Shown here one piece after another: positions 12,965 to 23,689 of a stretch of 64,000 bases of DNA. A program made the position numbers and the translations under genes. This DNA is from Toxonevra muliebris (lineage: Eukaryota; Arthropoda; Insecta; Diptera; Pallopteridae): positions 10,740,708-10,804,707 of the forward strand of contig OY829329.1 in NCBI GenBank assembly GCA_963691655.1. The letters run 5' to 3'. Within the stretch, counting starts at the first letter, position 1; every line of letters starts with the position of its first letter. Below the pieces are notes generated by a model. That model worked only from the letters and a program-made list of their open reading frames with translations, searched no databases and had not been told where the DNA came from.

Positions 12965-13605
12965 CAGGGCCGTAGCCAGAAATTTTTTTCAGGGGGGTTT
13001 TCATTCGAAGAAAATATTTATAAATAATTTTTATCAAACTGATTTTTAAATACAATAAATTAAATCAATGATACATTTGATGGGCTCTGAGCAATAATGT
13101 GTTAAAAAATTAATTTTAAGATGGGTTTTGCTAATAAGATGGAGTTTTTGCGAAAGAATTTTTCACGTTGAACACTAATCTGAGGTCAAAAACTTTCCAT
13201 CACGTCACGTTTTAGGAAAAAAATGGGGTTCAAGCAAGTCTTATTTTACAAGGATCCGATAATTTTTTCTATTTTATTAATTTTTAAACTTTTCAAACTG
13301 ATTCAGGGCGAAACCTTAATTCAAAAACAGTTACTGACCTAGAAAAACTATGAATGCAGGAGTGCTCAGTATCACATTTCCTTTTTGAATCCGTAGTCAA
13401 ACCTCATGTCGAAGAAAACAAATCGGATTTGATCGCATAGTGTAACTAAGATTTCAAATTTATTTTTTATATTTGACTTTTTAGAAAAAAAAACCGATGG
13501 AAGTAAAAAATATCGTTAAATAGATTTTATTTTGACTTTTTTTTCCATCCATTGGCAATTAATCTCAAAAATTAGAATAAAGTTTTCACATTTTGGGGCG
13601 GGTTT
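12965..13605 (-). mobile_element. hAT-like family 1 element, internally deleted and end-truncated
   Basis: It starts with CAGGGCCGTAGCCAG, the reverse complement of the right ends of the copies at 29847 and 55665, and follows them in inverse orientation. Compared with those, about 0.4 kb of the interior is missing: the junction joins words found near 30437 and 30831. The far end stops about 30 bases short, at GTCAGAAC next to LINE sequence. There is no coding capacity. Only one end survives, so no target duplication can be tested. Confidence 0.75.
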
Positions 13606-14922
13606 GGTCAGAACTTTCCCAAGAACCTATTTCTTGTCATCGCCAAGGCTGGACATTCACAAAGAAAATTGGAGATTGCTTCTTTTTCTTCGAAGTTTCC
13701 GCAACGGATGCGCAGTTTATCTGCGTGGGTACCTATATACCCGTGGCCGGTGTAGGCTGCTGTTAGACCTAGCAGCATCGGTACGATCTCTGGTTAAAAA
13801 CTCACGAGACCTACCCTCATTATATGAGGACATTGTCGAACGCGAGGTAATGCAGGATGTTAATGGTTTCCACCATCGAGTAGATAGTTGATTACAGTGC
13901 AGGTACATGCCTCTCTTGACGACTCCCAAGGAGACCAGAACTGGTCTCTTTAAAGATTCGTCAAGAGAGGCTTCTGAGTGCGCTAATTCATCAGCTTTCT
14001 CATTCTTTTCAATGTTCCTATGATCTTCAATGTTCCTATGAACCCAGATGAGAGTGATGTCAGCATAATGATTTAGCTCGCTCAGTACCTCCCTGCACTC
14101 CTTAACTAGCTTTGATTTTAAAGCATTTACTCCTCATCTTGGAATCGAATCTGAGGCAGCTGGAACTCCAGTCTAGCATTCACTCACTGGGACACCGAGA
14201 TAGCCTACTAACTTTCATTCTGTGGTGGTGGATTGAAACGATTTTATTGCTGCCAGGCTATCGATAAAAATAGCGCCATAAAACTAGTAAAAATGGGAAT
14301 GTCGTATTCTGTTAAAAAGCTTTTTTCTTTACATTCCTCCTTTGTTGGAAATCTTACCTTAAAATCGCTTTTGAAACACAGTTGTGGTATAATGTGAACT
14401 GTTCCTCTGAACACGAAGTTTGGTATAGCACCTAAAACTTTACTGTATCTATAAGTTCGTTGGGCTCAATAACCGGTTATTCTTAAGCCTTATAGCGCAA
14501 TGCAATATTTTTTATGTGAAAGTCAATAGGAAGCAGATGCATTGCTTTTCTAATACCAATACAAGCCGTTCTCTGAACTCTACCGAGCTTCCGAACAATG
14601 TAGCTCTTACCTAAAGCTGGCCACCAAACTATTGTTCACCGTAAGTTAGTATCGGTTGCACTATTGCTGTACACAGCTAGTGCGTAATATATTACAGGAA
14701 TAATAAGCCACACAGACTTTGCTCACCCGTAACTCTATATTGGATTTCCAATTTAGTTTTGCGTCCAACAAAACCCTCAAGTATTTAGCCTGACCTGATA
14801 GTGTCAGTTATTGTCCATTTAATGAAGGAAAGTTGAAGGTTGGAATTTTGGTTTTAGTGGTGAAAAGCATTACTTCCGTTTTACCTGGACTTACACCACG
14901 GTAAGTGGACATACCGTGGCCC
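13606..14922 (-). pseudogene. LINE ORF2 remnant: reverse transcriptase C-terminus, RNase H and zinc-knuckle tail
   Basis: Read on the - strand from 14922 down, conserved pieces appear in order but in shifting frames. GVSPGKTEVMLF and AKYL.VLLDAKLNWKSNIE (about 14880-14730) and VWWPALGKSYIVRKLGRVQR (about 14630-14570) belong to the RT C-terminal and thumb region. AIFIDSLAAIKSF (about 14270-14235) matches the RNase H SDSQAA region. NHYADITLIWVHRNIE, then NEKADELAHSEA (about 14075-13970), is the RNase H C-terminal motif. AAYTGHGYIGTHADKLRI and LCECPAL (about 13750-13640) are the tail knuckle. This order is that of RNase H-bearing non-LTR retrotransposons (I/LOA type). Several frameshifts and stops make it dead. 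An 18-bp direct duplication at about 14008-14043 repeats RNIEDH within RNase H. The element probably continued beyond 15402. Confidence 0.82.
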
Positions 14923-14936
14923 ATTTAAACTGGTTA

Positions 14937-15387
14937 GGTTAGGTTAGGTTGGAGTGGCAGCCTTCTGCTTGAAAGCACACTTAAGCACATTTAGGCTCAT
15001 TGTGATACCACAGTATGGCGCGACTCCCCCATTTACGGATTGGAGAACCATGAGGTTTCCATAATGAATCTGGCTATGTCCTTAATATTTACGAATGATA
15101 GCTCGGACAGACTAGTGAAGAAAGGTGAGCCCAGGAATTTTAGTCTCCTCCTGGCCAGGGATGGGAATTCGCACATGAAATGGAGGACTGTTTCTTCCTC
15201 CTTCTCAGAGCCGCAGCCCCGACAGAAGTCATTGAATGGCAGTCCTAGTCGTGCAGCATGTCTCCCCATTATGCAGTGCCCCGTGAGCACCGAAGTTGTA
15301 ATTCTGATGGAGTTTCTGCTAAGATTGAGTAGCTGTCTAGTTCGTCTATTGTCCATAGTGGTCCATGTTAGCCTGGTAATACCACAG
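14937..15387 (-). mobile_element. 5'-truncated LINE insertion with 14-bp target duplication
   Basis: The insert lies inside the older LINE and is flanked by ATTTAAACTGGTTA at 14923-14936 and 15388-15401. Its 3' end, on the - strand, carries TGGTATCACAATGAG and ends in repeated CCTAA units (GGTTAGGTTAGG on the + strand). It holds only the last 350 bases of ORF2 plus 3' UTR. 5' truncation, a long target duplication and a short-repeat tail are what target-primed reverse transcription produces. It is younger than its host LINE. Confidence 0.85.
15033..15386 (-). pseudogene. LINE ORF2 C-terminal fragment, open
   Basis: The frame is open from the truncation point to a stop at 15033, about 118 codons, with an internal ATG at 15356. 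The residues TSVLTGHCIMGRHAARLGL are followed by the knuckle FCRGCG.....TVLHFMCEFP, the C-terminal signature of RNase H-bearing LINE ORF2 proteins. The usual H-x4-C ending is altered: the last cysteine position is phenylalanine. The fragment lacks endonuclease, RT and RNase H, so it cannot act alone. Its intact frame supports a recent insertion. Confidence 0.8.
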
Positions 15388-15401
15388 ATTTAAACTGGTT
15401 A

Positions 15402-17340
15402 AGAACCAACTATTGCTATAGAGATTTATATAAAGAGCACTGTAGCATCACTGATTCTTTTTAAAAAAATATGTTTCTGGAAGCTAAAAGGTGAAGTAGA
15501 GATAGAAGGTTTTTGTGATTTTTATTGATTTTATAAAAATGGTTTCAAAATCATCAAACCGAAATATGTTTCTATTATCTGAGGTTATTCGATTTTCAGA
15601 ATTCAGGGGTAAACTATAAACAAGGAAACTTATTGTACCTAACAGCTTCAGTGAGGCATAAAACTGGTTCATTCAATAGTCTAATTTAATTGTATCTAAT
15701 CAAAGTGTCTATCTGTCAATAGTTTGTGAATATAAAACTATTTGATCACTACATATGTAGAATGTATACTCAAAAGAAGGTGCTGAAAAGCTCTGACAAT
15801 TAATGTCACAACATTGGCCCGCACACCCTTTATTATAAACGAGTATATAATTTTGTTAGTTCATTTAACTTTGCTTAATGTTGGTATTGTATTTAAGCAT
15901 GTAATTTCTTTTTTTTTTATAAATGTTTTTCTTTAAATGTCAGTCTGTCAAAAGCGATTACACAAAATAATCGCTAAAATACAACATATGAAATTTCTGT
16001 GTTATCAATTATGTTGCCAACATACACATACAGAAATACATGTGGCTCGGTTGTCTTCCCCTTTAGCAAACAAAAGACATTCAAACAAATAAAGAAAACC
16101 TGAAATTTGGTGTGTTGATACATTAAAATTTCATGAAGAAAAATTCAACATGACCTTCTTGTCTTATTTGGCATGTGCTGACGAGAGTATGCAAGTCCAA
16201 TTAACCTTCTTTTTTTTGTAGTAGTACATAGTTATTTTTGTAAGGTAGAGTGACCTTAAATTTCTCTTTCCTTAGGTTGAAGAATAGCAGCTGACAGTAG
16301 TTACAAGCTTACTGCTACAAACTTTTTATCATTCCTTTTTCATTTGTGTTTATTTTATGTAAATTTTTAAACTATTGAACGATCTTTTCACCCCAAAAAA
16401 AAAAAACCTTCACCATTTTGGCAAACTTTTTAGTAAATTTGTAACTTGTTTTTCTAACATTGAACAAGTGAAAATATTTAAATGCCAAAACTACAAGTAT
16501 TGTTTCCAAATAGTTTACATGCATATGTACATATATTTATATATGTATTAAACTCCAATCACGTATTAAATCAATTTATCAATATCAAGTAAATAAAAAA
16601 AAAATAAAGAAGAAGAAAGACAGACGAGAACCGGCATGTTACTTGAATACAAAAATATAAATTTTTTCTATCTCAACTTTTGTTTTGATAAGAAGCTTGA
16701 AAAAAAAAATAGAAATATTACTATTTTTACTACTATGTACTTATTTGGTATGCAACAAAAGTCACACAAAAAGTGTTAAGCGATTTTATTTTTGTTTGTT
16801 TAATGTAAACATTATTAAATAAAGTATTTCTAGAAAAAAAAGGTCACTTTTAAATATCAATAAAAATTATTTAAATGAATATAAAAATTTACTTTTCTAC
16901 TCATAATTCGTAACTTATTCATATATACCAGTAAAGTCTTATTTTGCGTTTGAAGAAAAATCATTACATTTTTAATCTCCCAAACAAGTTGCTTATCATT
17001 TTAAAATGTCGTTCCAAAAACTTTTTTATCTGTTTTTTTTTTTGGAATTAATTTACATAAAATTTTAAATTCAATTATGCACAAAAAAAATTGTCGTTTT
17101 GTGCCTTAAATTTTGCACATGTGAATGCTTAAATTTTATGCAATTTTCTATAAATATACAATGGGCATAAATTAATTATTACAATTTACATTTAAATTTC
17201 TAAAGTTACAAACTTTAAATTTTGTTATGAAATTATGCGTCTCTTGGGTATGCTGCTGGGATAGTAGTGAAAATCTCTCTGTCACAATAAGAGCTCATTT
17301 TAACAGAGATTAAGTTGGAAGAACAAGTTTCATTTCATGG
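15402..17340. other. AT-rich spacer, possibly with decayed LINE at its left edge
   Basis: The first 100 bases may continue the interrupted LINE. The remainder shows poly-A/T runs and no recognisable gene or repeat. Confidence 0.45.
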
Positions 17341-17344
17341 GAAT

Positions 17345-18795
17345 TAGGGTAGCCAGACGTATTGATTTTGCTAGTACAAGTATCGATTTTTCAGATTTAT
17401 TTTTTAAAATATTGAGATCTCACAATACTGATTTTTCAAAATATTGGTTTTGCAAAATACTGATTTTTCAAAATATTGGTTTTTCAAAATATTGATTTTT
17501 CAGAATATTGATTTTACAAAATATTGATTTTTCAAAATACTAATTTTTCAAAATACTGGTTTTTCAAAATATAGATTTTTCAAAATTTTAATTTTTCAAA
17601 ATACTGATTTTTCAAAATATTGATTTTTAAAAATATTGATTTTTAAAAATATTAATTTTCAAAATGCTGAATTTTCAAAATATTGATTTTTGAAAATAAT
17701 GACTTTCCAAAGTACTGATTTCTCAAAATATTGATTTTTCATATATTGATTTTTCAAAACATTGTTCTTTCAAAACATTGATTTTTTAAAATACTGATTT
17801 TTCTAAGTTCTGATTTTTCAAAATACTGATTTTTCAGAATACTTTTTTTTCCAAAACATTGATTTTTCAAAATATTGATTTGTCAGAATACTTTTTTTCA
17901 AAATACTGATTTTTCAGAATACTTATTTTTTAAAACATTGATTTTTCCAAATATTGATTTTTCAAAATACTGATTTCTCAAAATATTAATTTTCCTAAAA
18001 CTGATTTTTCAAAAAATTGATTTTTCAAAACATTGATTTTTCAAAATACTGATTTTTCAAAATATTAATTCAAAAATTGATTATCCAAAATTTTAAAATT
18101 CTGATTTTTCAAAATACTAATTTTTCAAAATATTGGTTTTTCAAAACATTGATTTTTCAAAATACTGATTTTTCAAAATACTGATTTTTCAAAATACTGA
18201 TTTTTCAAAATATTAATTCAAAAATTGATTTTCCAAAGTATAGGTTTTTTAAAATTCTGATTTTTCAAAATACTGGTTTTTAAAAATATCGATCTTTCAA
18301 AATACTGATTTTTCAATACATTGGTTTTTCAAAATATTAATTTTTCAAAATGCTGATTTTTTAAAATATTGATTTTTCAAATTACAGATTTTTAAAAATA
18401 CTGATTTTTCAAAATATTGATTTTTCAAAATACCGATTTTTCAAAATACTGGTTTTTAAAAATATCGATCTTTCAAAATACTGATTTTTCAAAACATTGG
18501 TTTTTCAAAATATTTATTTTTCAAAATGCTGATTTTTTAAAATATTGGTTTTTCAAAATACTGATTTTTCAAAATACTGGTTTTTTAAAATACTAATTTT
18601 TCTAAATATTGATTTTTCAAAATATTGATTTTTCAAAATATTGATTTTTCAAAATAATGGTTTTTCAAAATACTGTTTTTTAGAACATTGATTTTTCAAA
18701 ATATTGGTTTTCAGAAATATTCTCTTTTTCAAAATATTAATTTTTTAATATATTGATTATTTTAAAATACTGATTTTTCAAAATACTGAAAAAAC
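17345..18795. repeat. 16-bp minisatellite (ATTGATTTTTCAAAAT)
   Basis: About 85-90 degenerate copies of a 16-bp unit in direct orientation, with common variants ACTGATTTTTCAAAAT and ATTGGTTTTTCAAAAT. A higher-order block of about 176 bp recurs (about 18256-18370 and 18430-18545) with the same variant order, including a diagnostic ATCGATCTTTC unit. Extremely AT-rich, without coding potential. Its last 240 bases are part of a module that recurs at 21.7-22.3 kb. Confidence 0.92.
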
Positions 18796-19048
18796 CCCTT
18801 TCCTGTCTCCTTACTGATGAAAATCTTATACATTTGGAGAGTTGGTTTTGAATGTCAAAAAATTTGAATTCATTTTATTTAATAATCTTAACAAAAACTA
18901 CTCATCGTTTTCCATATAAACTTTGTTTTTATTGAAAATTTTTTTATTATTTTTAATATTTTCTTGATTTTCCAACAGTGATTCTATTATAATTCCAAGA
19001 ATTTCTTAACATAAAATGAATTGATTTCTACGAAACAATTACCCAGAT
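18550..19048. repeat. Module copy 1: minisatellite end plus unique flank
   Basis: The last roughly 240 bases of the 16-bp array plus about 250 bases of non-repetitive flank (CCTGTCTCCTTACTGATG ... ACAATTACCCAGAT) match 21790-22281 at high identity and in the same orientation. The copies differ by point changes and a 7-base gap. Similarity ends abruptly at CAGAT (19048), at the same point where copy 2 meets its flanking direct repeat. Confidence 0.85.
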
Positions 19049-19049
19049 G

Positions 19050-20160
19050 CTTATCTTCATCATGTGCTTCTTCTTCTACATTATTATATTCTGGATATAT
19101 TCTAAAGATATTTTATAAGTTTTAATACCATAATTAAAAAATAAACAAACGTTTGTGTGTATTTAACTACTTTAGTAGCTATGGTTTTGTTGCTCGTTTT
19201 TCAAACGTTTCTTCTTGTTTCTTTCATAATTTGTTTTTAAATAAAAATTTTCTTATTATCGCTTGTTTGGTTGCTTTTTTTAAAAAAATATTTCTTTCAT
19301 AAACTTCGAAGCAAAACAAAAACAAAAAAAAACATATATATTAACGCGTATTGTGAACTTTTGTTAAGTTACGTCAAGCATGTAATCATCAGAGCACGCT
19401 TCTCTTTTAATATATAAATCTTTGGTGAAAAGTTTTGCTTTGCTCTACTAAAGCATGTATTTACATACAATTTTTTTTAATATGTCTTGAAGATGTTTGA
19501 ACTTAACCCTGAACTTAAAGTGATAATGAATTGTTATAATTTGTGTTAATTTTGTAAAAAAGGAAATGAAAGCAAGTTTTAAATATTTTGTTATTTCTTA
19601 TAATTTTTTATGCCAAATTTTAGCATGCCATAAAGAAACAAGTGTGAAATCAAAAGCCTAATAGACTACCTAACAACTAGAAATAGAGTCTTCGGCAGAA
19701 TTAAAACTCTTTCGAGAACGAATTATTCTCCATTGCCTCGTTTTTTTTTTAATTAAAATTCTTGCTAACATTCTTTACTCTAAAGTAAGAGAGAAAAAAA
19801 AAATGAATCAAAAATCAAAGCCATCATATTCATACATACAGATACCTTTTTCAAAAATAAAATTAGCCATAATTGCTGCAGCGTTTCGTTTGAATGCAAC
19901 TTAACGAAAGTTAATTACATTATTGTTGTCCATCATGAGCATAATTTTATTGTTGTTTTACAACTCAAAAGCAAAAGAGTATGAAGAAAATACAATACAA
20001 TAAAAAAATATATATAAATTCTTCAGGCAATTGTTAATTTTGCTGTGAATATGTTCACATTCACTTAAATTGAAGAGTAACTGCTGCGGTATAACGATAA
20101 AGTACTGAAGAAGAGGCAGCAACAGCAGCAAAAAATAATACTTTATTGCTTTAATAACAA
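19050..20160. other. AT-rich spacer
   Basis: No gene is recognisable. Poly-A/T runs and scattered CAG words (about 20110-20130) only. Confidence 0.5.
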
Positions 20161-20164
20161 TATA

Positions 20165-20353
20165 CAGTATTCCCTGTTGAATTGTGACAGTGGAAATGTT
20201 CGATTTTTGGTTTAATTAAACGAAGAAAGCAATTAACCGGGGAAGGTAAATAACTGAGGATTTTGAGTACTTTTTGAACTAGAAACGAAGAATTTTTGAC
20301 GAAAATAAATAGAAAATCCCACTATGTGGAGGCGAATCAACCGAGGATTACTG
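20165..20353. mobile_element. pogo-like MITE (189 bp, TA flanks)
   Basis: TA-flanked segment with ends CAGTATTCCCTGTTGAATTG and, reverse-complemented, CAGTAATCCTCGGTTGATTC. The interior carries AATTAAACGAAG and CAATTAACCGGGGAA, words shared with copies at 31191-31525 and 32224. TA target and CAGTA...CGCTTAA-type ends recall pogo/Tigger members of the Tc1/mariner superfamily. That assignment is from memory of those ends. No coding capacity. Confidence 0.65.
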
Positions 20354-20528
20354 TACTGGTACTCGTACATATTTATTTATGCAATTTTATCTCATGTTAA
20401 ATGTTGAAAAACAAAAGTTAATTAAGCGGAATAAATCGTTATTGAATCTCTCTCTTTAGAGAAAGAAGGAAAGCCTCTTTGAAGTAGCAACAATAAACTT
20501 AACGAATATTAAGAAGTAGATACTATAC

Positions 20529-21366
20529 CAGCGATGCCAACTTGCGGGGAATTCACCGATTTGCGGGGAATTTTACTCTGTGCGGGGAATCGGGGAATGA
20601 ACTGTTTTTTTGCGGGGAATTTGATGTCGTTCAGCTTTTAGTAATTAAAGTCTGTAGAATATTTTTTGTCAAATTTCATGTAATGTAAAACGTTTAACTC
20701 ATGAAATATTTCATATTTTGAGTCTTAAATTCTTCATCTTTTCTTAAGCAGGCCCTGCAACTTATTTGTTTGGAGAAATCGATTTTTAAAAAAGTGCGCT
20801 ATTTGAAAGTCTTATATTTCGAAAGTATTTTGTAAAAATTTCAGAGAACGCAGAGTGCTTTCGTAGATATAGACGATTATAGCGCCTAGTGCCGCCAGGC
20901 CAAAATAGTCGCGCGGCGCTTCGACTTCTTTTTCGGCCGTTCAGAAAGGCTTAGCTATGCCTTCGTCCAGCACCACTTACAAATTACGGTCAGCCATTAT
21001 AAAGAAGATAAAGTATATTTTATGTGTTAAAAACCGTGAGTCAAAACTTTGAACTCGTTTTTCTCAAAACAAAGTTTTTGCCATTTTTTATTTGAGTCAA
21101 AAGAAATCCCATGTCTTCTCCTTTAAAAATTTTAATGTCCAAGAGTGGGCTGAAGCTTATATGTTAAGAATGTCGGAGTCAAAAAATACGTTTCTATTAA
21201 TCTATCAGTCCCATGAAAATTGGTTAAGTTTTGGGCAGGGTCGCCTTAAAATAACACTCACTGAGATCAATTTCGCTTTTGTAAAATGTTTATATGGAAA
21301 GTGCGTGTAGCGCTGTTATTTATCGAGGGTTATCGGGGAGAGAGAAAAAATGAGTTGGCATCCCTG
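20529..21366. mobile_element. hAT-like non-autonomous element (838 bp, perfect 8-bp TSD)
   Basis: Flanked by perfect 8-bp duplications TACTATAC (20521-20528, 21367-21374). Terminal inverted repeats are CAGCGATGCCAACTTG and, from the right, CAGGGATGCCAACTCA. Near the left end TGCGGGGAAT occurs four times in 80 bases. The middle (about 20880-21000) is markedly more GC-rich than its surroundings. A 72-codon open frame at 21092-21310 has no recognised domain and may be chance or captured sequence. An 8-bp TSD with CAG ends points to hAT. Confidence 0.85.
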
Positions 21367-21429
21367 TACTATACGTTAAAGCTAAAAAAAAACTCTTTTT
21401 TTTTATCAGAACAGTTTTACATATACTTG

Positions 21430-22690
21430 TGAAATAATTTCAAGGAAAGAGTTACAGAAAAACATTTTGACGAAACGTTTCTGTTTTTACAACTTTATAG
21501 AGCTGGAAATAAAATTCAGTATAAAAATAAGATATTTAACTTAACGAAAGTTTTTGCAGCTAAATGATAGTCTTATAAATAGTATCAAAATTTCATTGTC
21601 AAGCTGAAAAAGTATGAAAATAAGAAATTTGGCATTGCGAAACTTTATGCTATTAAGCGAAACTTTGTGTAACTTGATGAAAGTCTTTTAAATGACACCA
21701 ATACTGATTTTTCAAAATACTGGTTTTTTAAAATACTGATTTTTTCAAATATTGATTTTTCTTAATATTGACTTTTCAAAATATTAATTTTTCAAAATAC
21801 TGGTTTTTTAAAATACTAATTTTTCCAAATATTGATTGTTCTAAATATTGATTTTTTTAAATATTGATTTTTCTAAATATCGATTTTTCAAAATAATGGT
21901 TTTCCAAAATACTGGTTTTTTTAAAACATTGATTTTTCAAAATATTGATTTTCAGAAATATTCTCTTTTTCAAAATATTAATTTTTTAATATATTGATTA
22001 TTTTAAAATACTGATTTTTCAAAATACTGAAAAAATTCCTCTCCTGTCTCCTTACTGATGAAAATCTTATATATTTGGAGAGTTGGTTTTGAATCCCAAA
22101 AAATTTGAATTCATTTTATTTAATAATCTTAACAAAAACTAGTCATCGTTTTCCATATAAACTTTGTTTTTATTGAAAATTTTTTTTATTATTTTTGATA
22201 TTTTCTTGATTTTCCAACAGTAATACTATTATAATTCCAAGAATTTCTTAACATAAAATTTCTACGAAACAATTACCGAGATTTAAATGACAGAAAATTA
22301 AAAAATTAGATATTTAGTTGAGCGAAAATGTTTGTAGTTTAACGAAAGTCTTTTAAATCGTACTAAAATTTCATTACCAAGTCAGATATTCAACTGAGCG
22401 AAACTTTTTGCAACTTGATGAAAATTTTATAAATCGAAATTCGTACCGAAATTTCATTACCAAGCTAAAAAAGTATGAAAGTAAAAAAATTTAACTAAGC
22501 GAAACTGTTTGCAACTTGACGAAAGTCTTTTAAATAATACCAAACTTTCATTACTTAAATGGAAAGTATGAAATTAATAATTTCAAAATTAGAAAATGAC
22601 ATGATTGAGAAGGATGTAATGTAAAGCTAAAAGTTAAAAAATAAATTTAACGAAATTTTTGCAAAGAGTAACAAAAGGTAAAAAATGATA
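21430..22690. repeat. Diverged ~100-bp tandem repeat, interrupted
   Basis: Recurring block: (T/G)AGCGAAACTTT.TGCAACTTGA, then CGAAAGTCTTTTAAAT, then ACCAAAATTTCATTACCAAGCT, then AAAAAGTATGAAA. Copies lie at about 21470-21697 and 22283-22680, the array being split by the insertion at 21698-22281. No coding sense found. Composition is AT-rich. Confidence 0.7.
21698..22281. mobile_element. Module copy 2: minisatellite-bearing insertion with 11-bp direct repeats
   Basis: 584 bases flanked by TTTAAATGACA at 21687-21697 and 22282-22292, sitting inside an unrelated tandem repeat. The interior is about 20 units of the 16-bp ATTGATTTTTCAAAAT minisatellite followed by a 250-base unique tail, as in copy 1 at 18550-19048. 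The 11-bp flanks look like a target-site duplication, and the copy-1/copy-2 similarity ends exactly there. There are no terminal inverted repeats and no poly-A. The mechanism is unknown. Confidence 0.7.
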
Positions 22691-23680
22691 TGAAGAAAGT
22701 TTTAACCACATAAGAAACCTCTATTGGCATATAAATATTAAATATAAACGAAAATTAAGAAATATTTGATGGAGCTTCCTGTGGGGTGAAATTAATAGAA
22801 TAGTTCGTCTTGTTACACTCCTTCGCAAAAGCCGTTAAGCCACAAATATAATTCACGAATTCGGTTCTATTTTAATCGATTCAAAAGATGCCACTAATTC
22901 TCATAAGATTTTTTATTATTCTTAAAAGTATAGAGAGAGCCTGAGCCTTAAAAAATGGACAAAAAAAAAAAAACTTAACGAATGTTTTTAAAATCCAAAC
23001 CGTTATTATTAATTTCGAGGTCTAAAATAATTTTTTAATATTTTATTAGCAATAAATCTAAGTTCTACACTCTTTCTTTATGCTATGCTTCTGTGGTTTT
23101 CAACTTGAGAATTTTTCAATTTCTTCTCCAATTTTACATATACCGCAAGACCGCATCCGTATTGTGTGTTTTTAGAGTGCACACTTTTCTGCATATTTTC
23201 ATTATTGTTTGTTATTATTAAGAACCATTGCCGTTGTTCTTTCTTAATATGCAACATCAACCCATCTGAGCATGTGAAGTGCACTAGTACTTAAGTATGT
23301 ATAAAAGAAGTGGATATTAAATGGTGATGTGAGGGGGCAACTCCATAACTGCAAGAAAGCAATTTCGGAATATACCACACAGCATAATTGCAGCACTTTA
23401 TATTTCAATTATGAGAGTTTCTTAAGAATATTGGGGGAATGGTAGGGAACGTATGCCACTTTTAATAATCAAAAAAAAAAAAAAGAAATGAAACAACAAT
23501 AGTATGCAATTTTTTATTATAGGCTGTAGGTATATTGTATAAAACAGATAGGTACTTGAAGTATCCATTTTTTTTCAATTTTTTTTTTATTATGTGAAGT
23601 GTAGCTTAAATTTTAACATTGAGAATTGTTTTTTGCAGTTGAACTTTTTATTAACAAAAATTTCGAAGTTTTAAAAAAAA
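22691..23680. other. AT-rich spacer
   Basis: No gene recognisable. Poly-A/T runs and a short open frame at 23078-23284 (-) without motif. Confidence 0.5.
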
Positions 23681-23689
23681 AATTTTATT

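Noticed and set aside
13532..13891. 119-codon frame on the + strand
   Set aside because: It is the antisense shadow of the LINE ORF2 remnant on the - strand.
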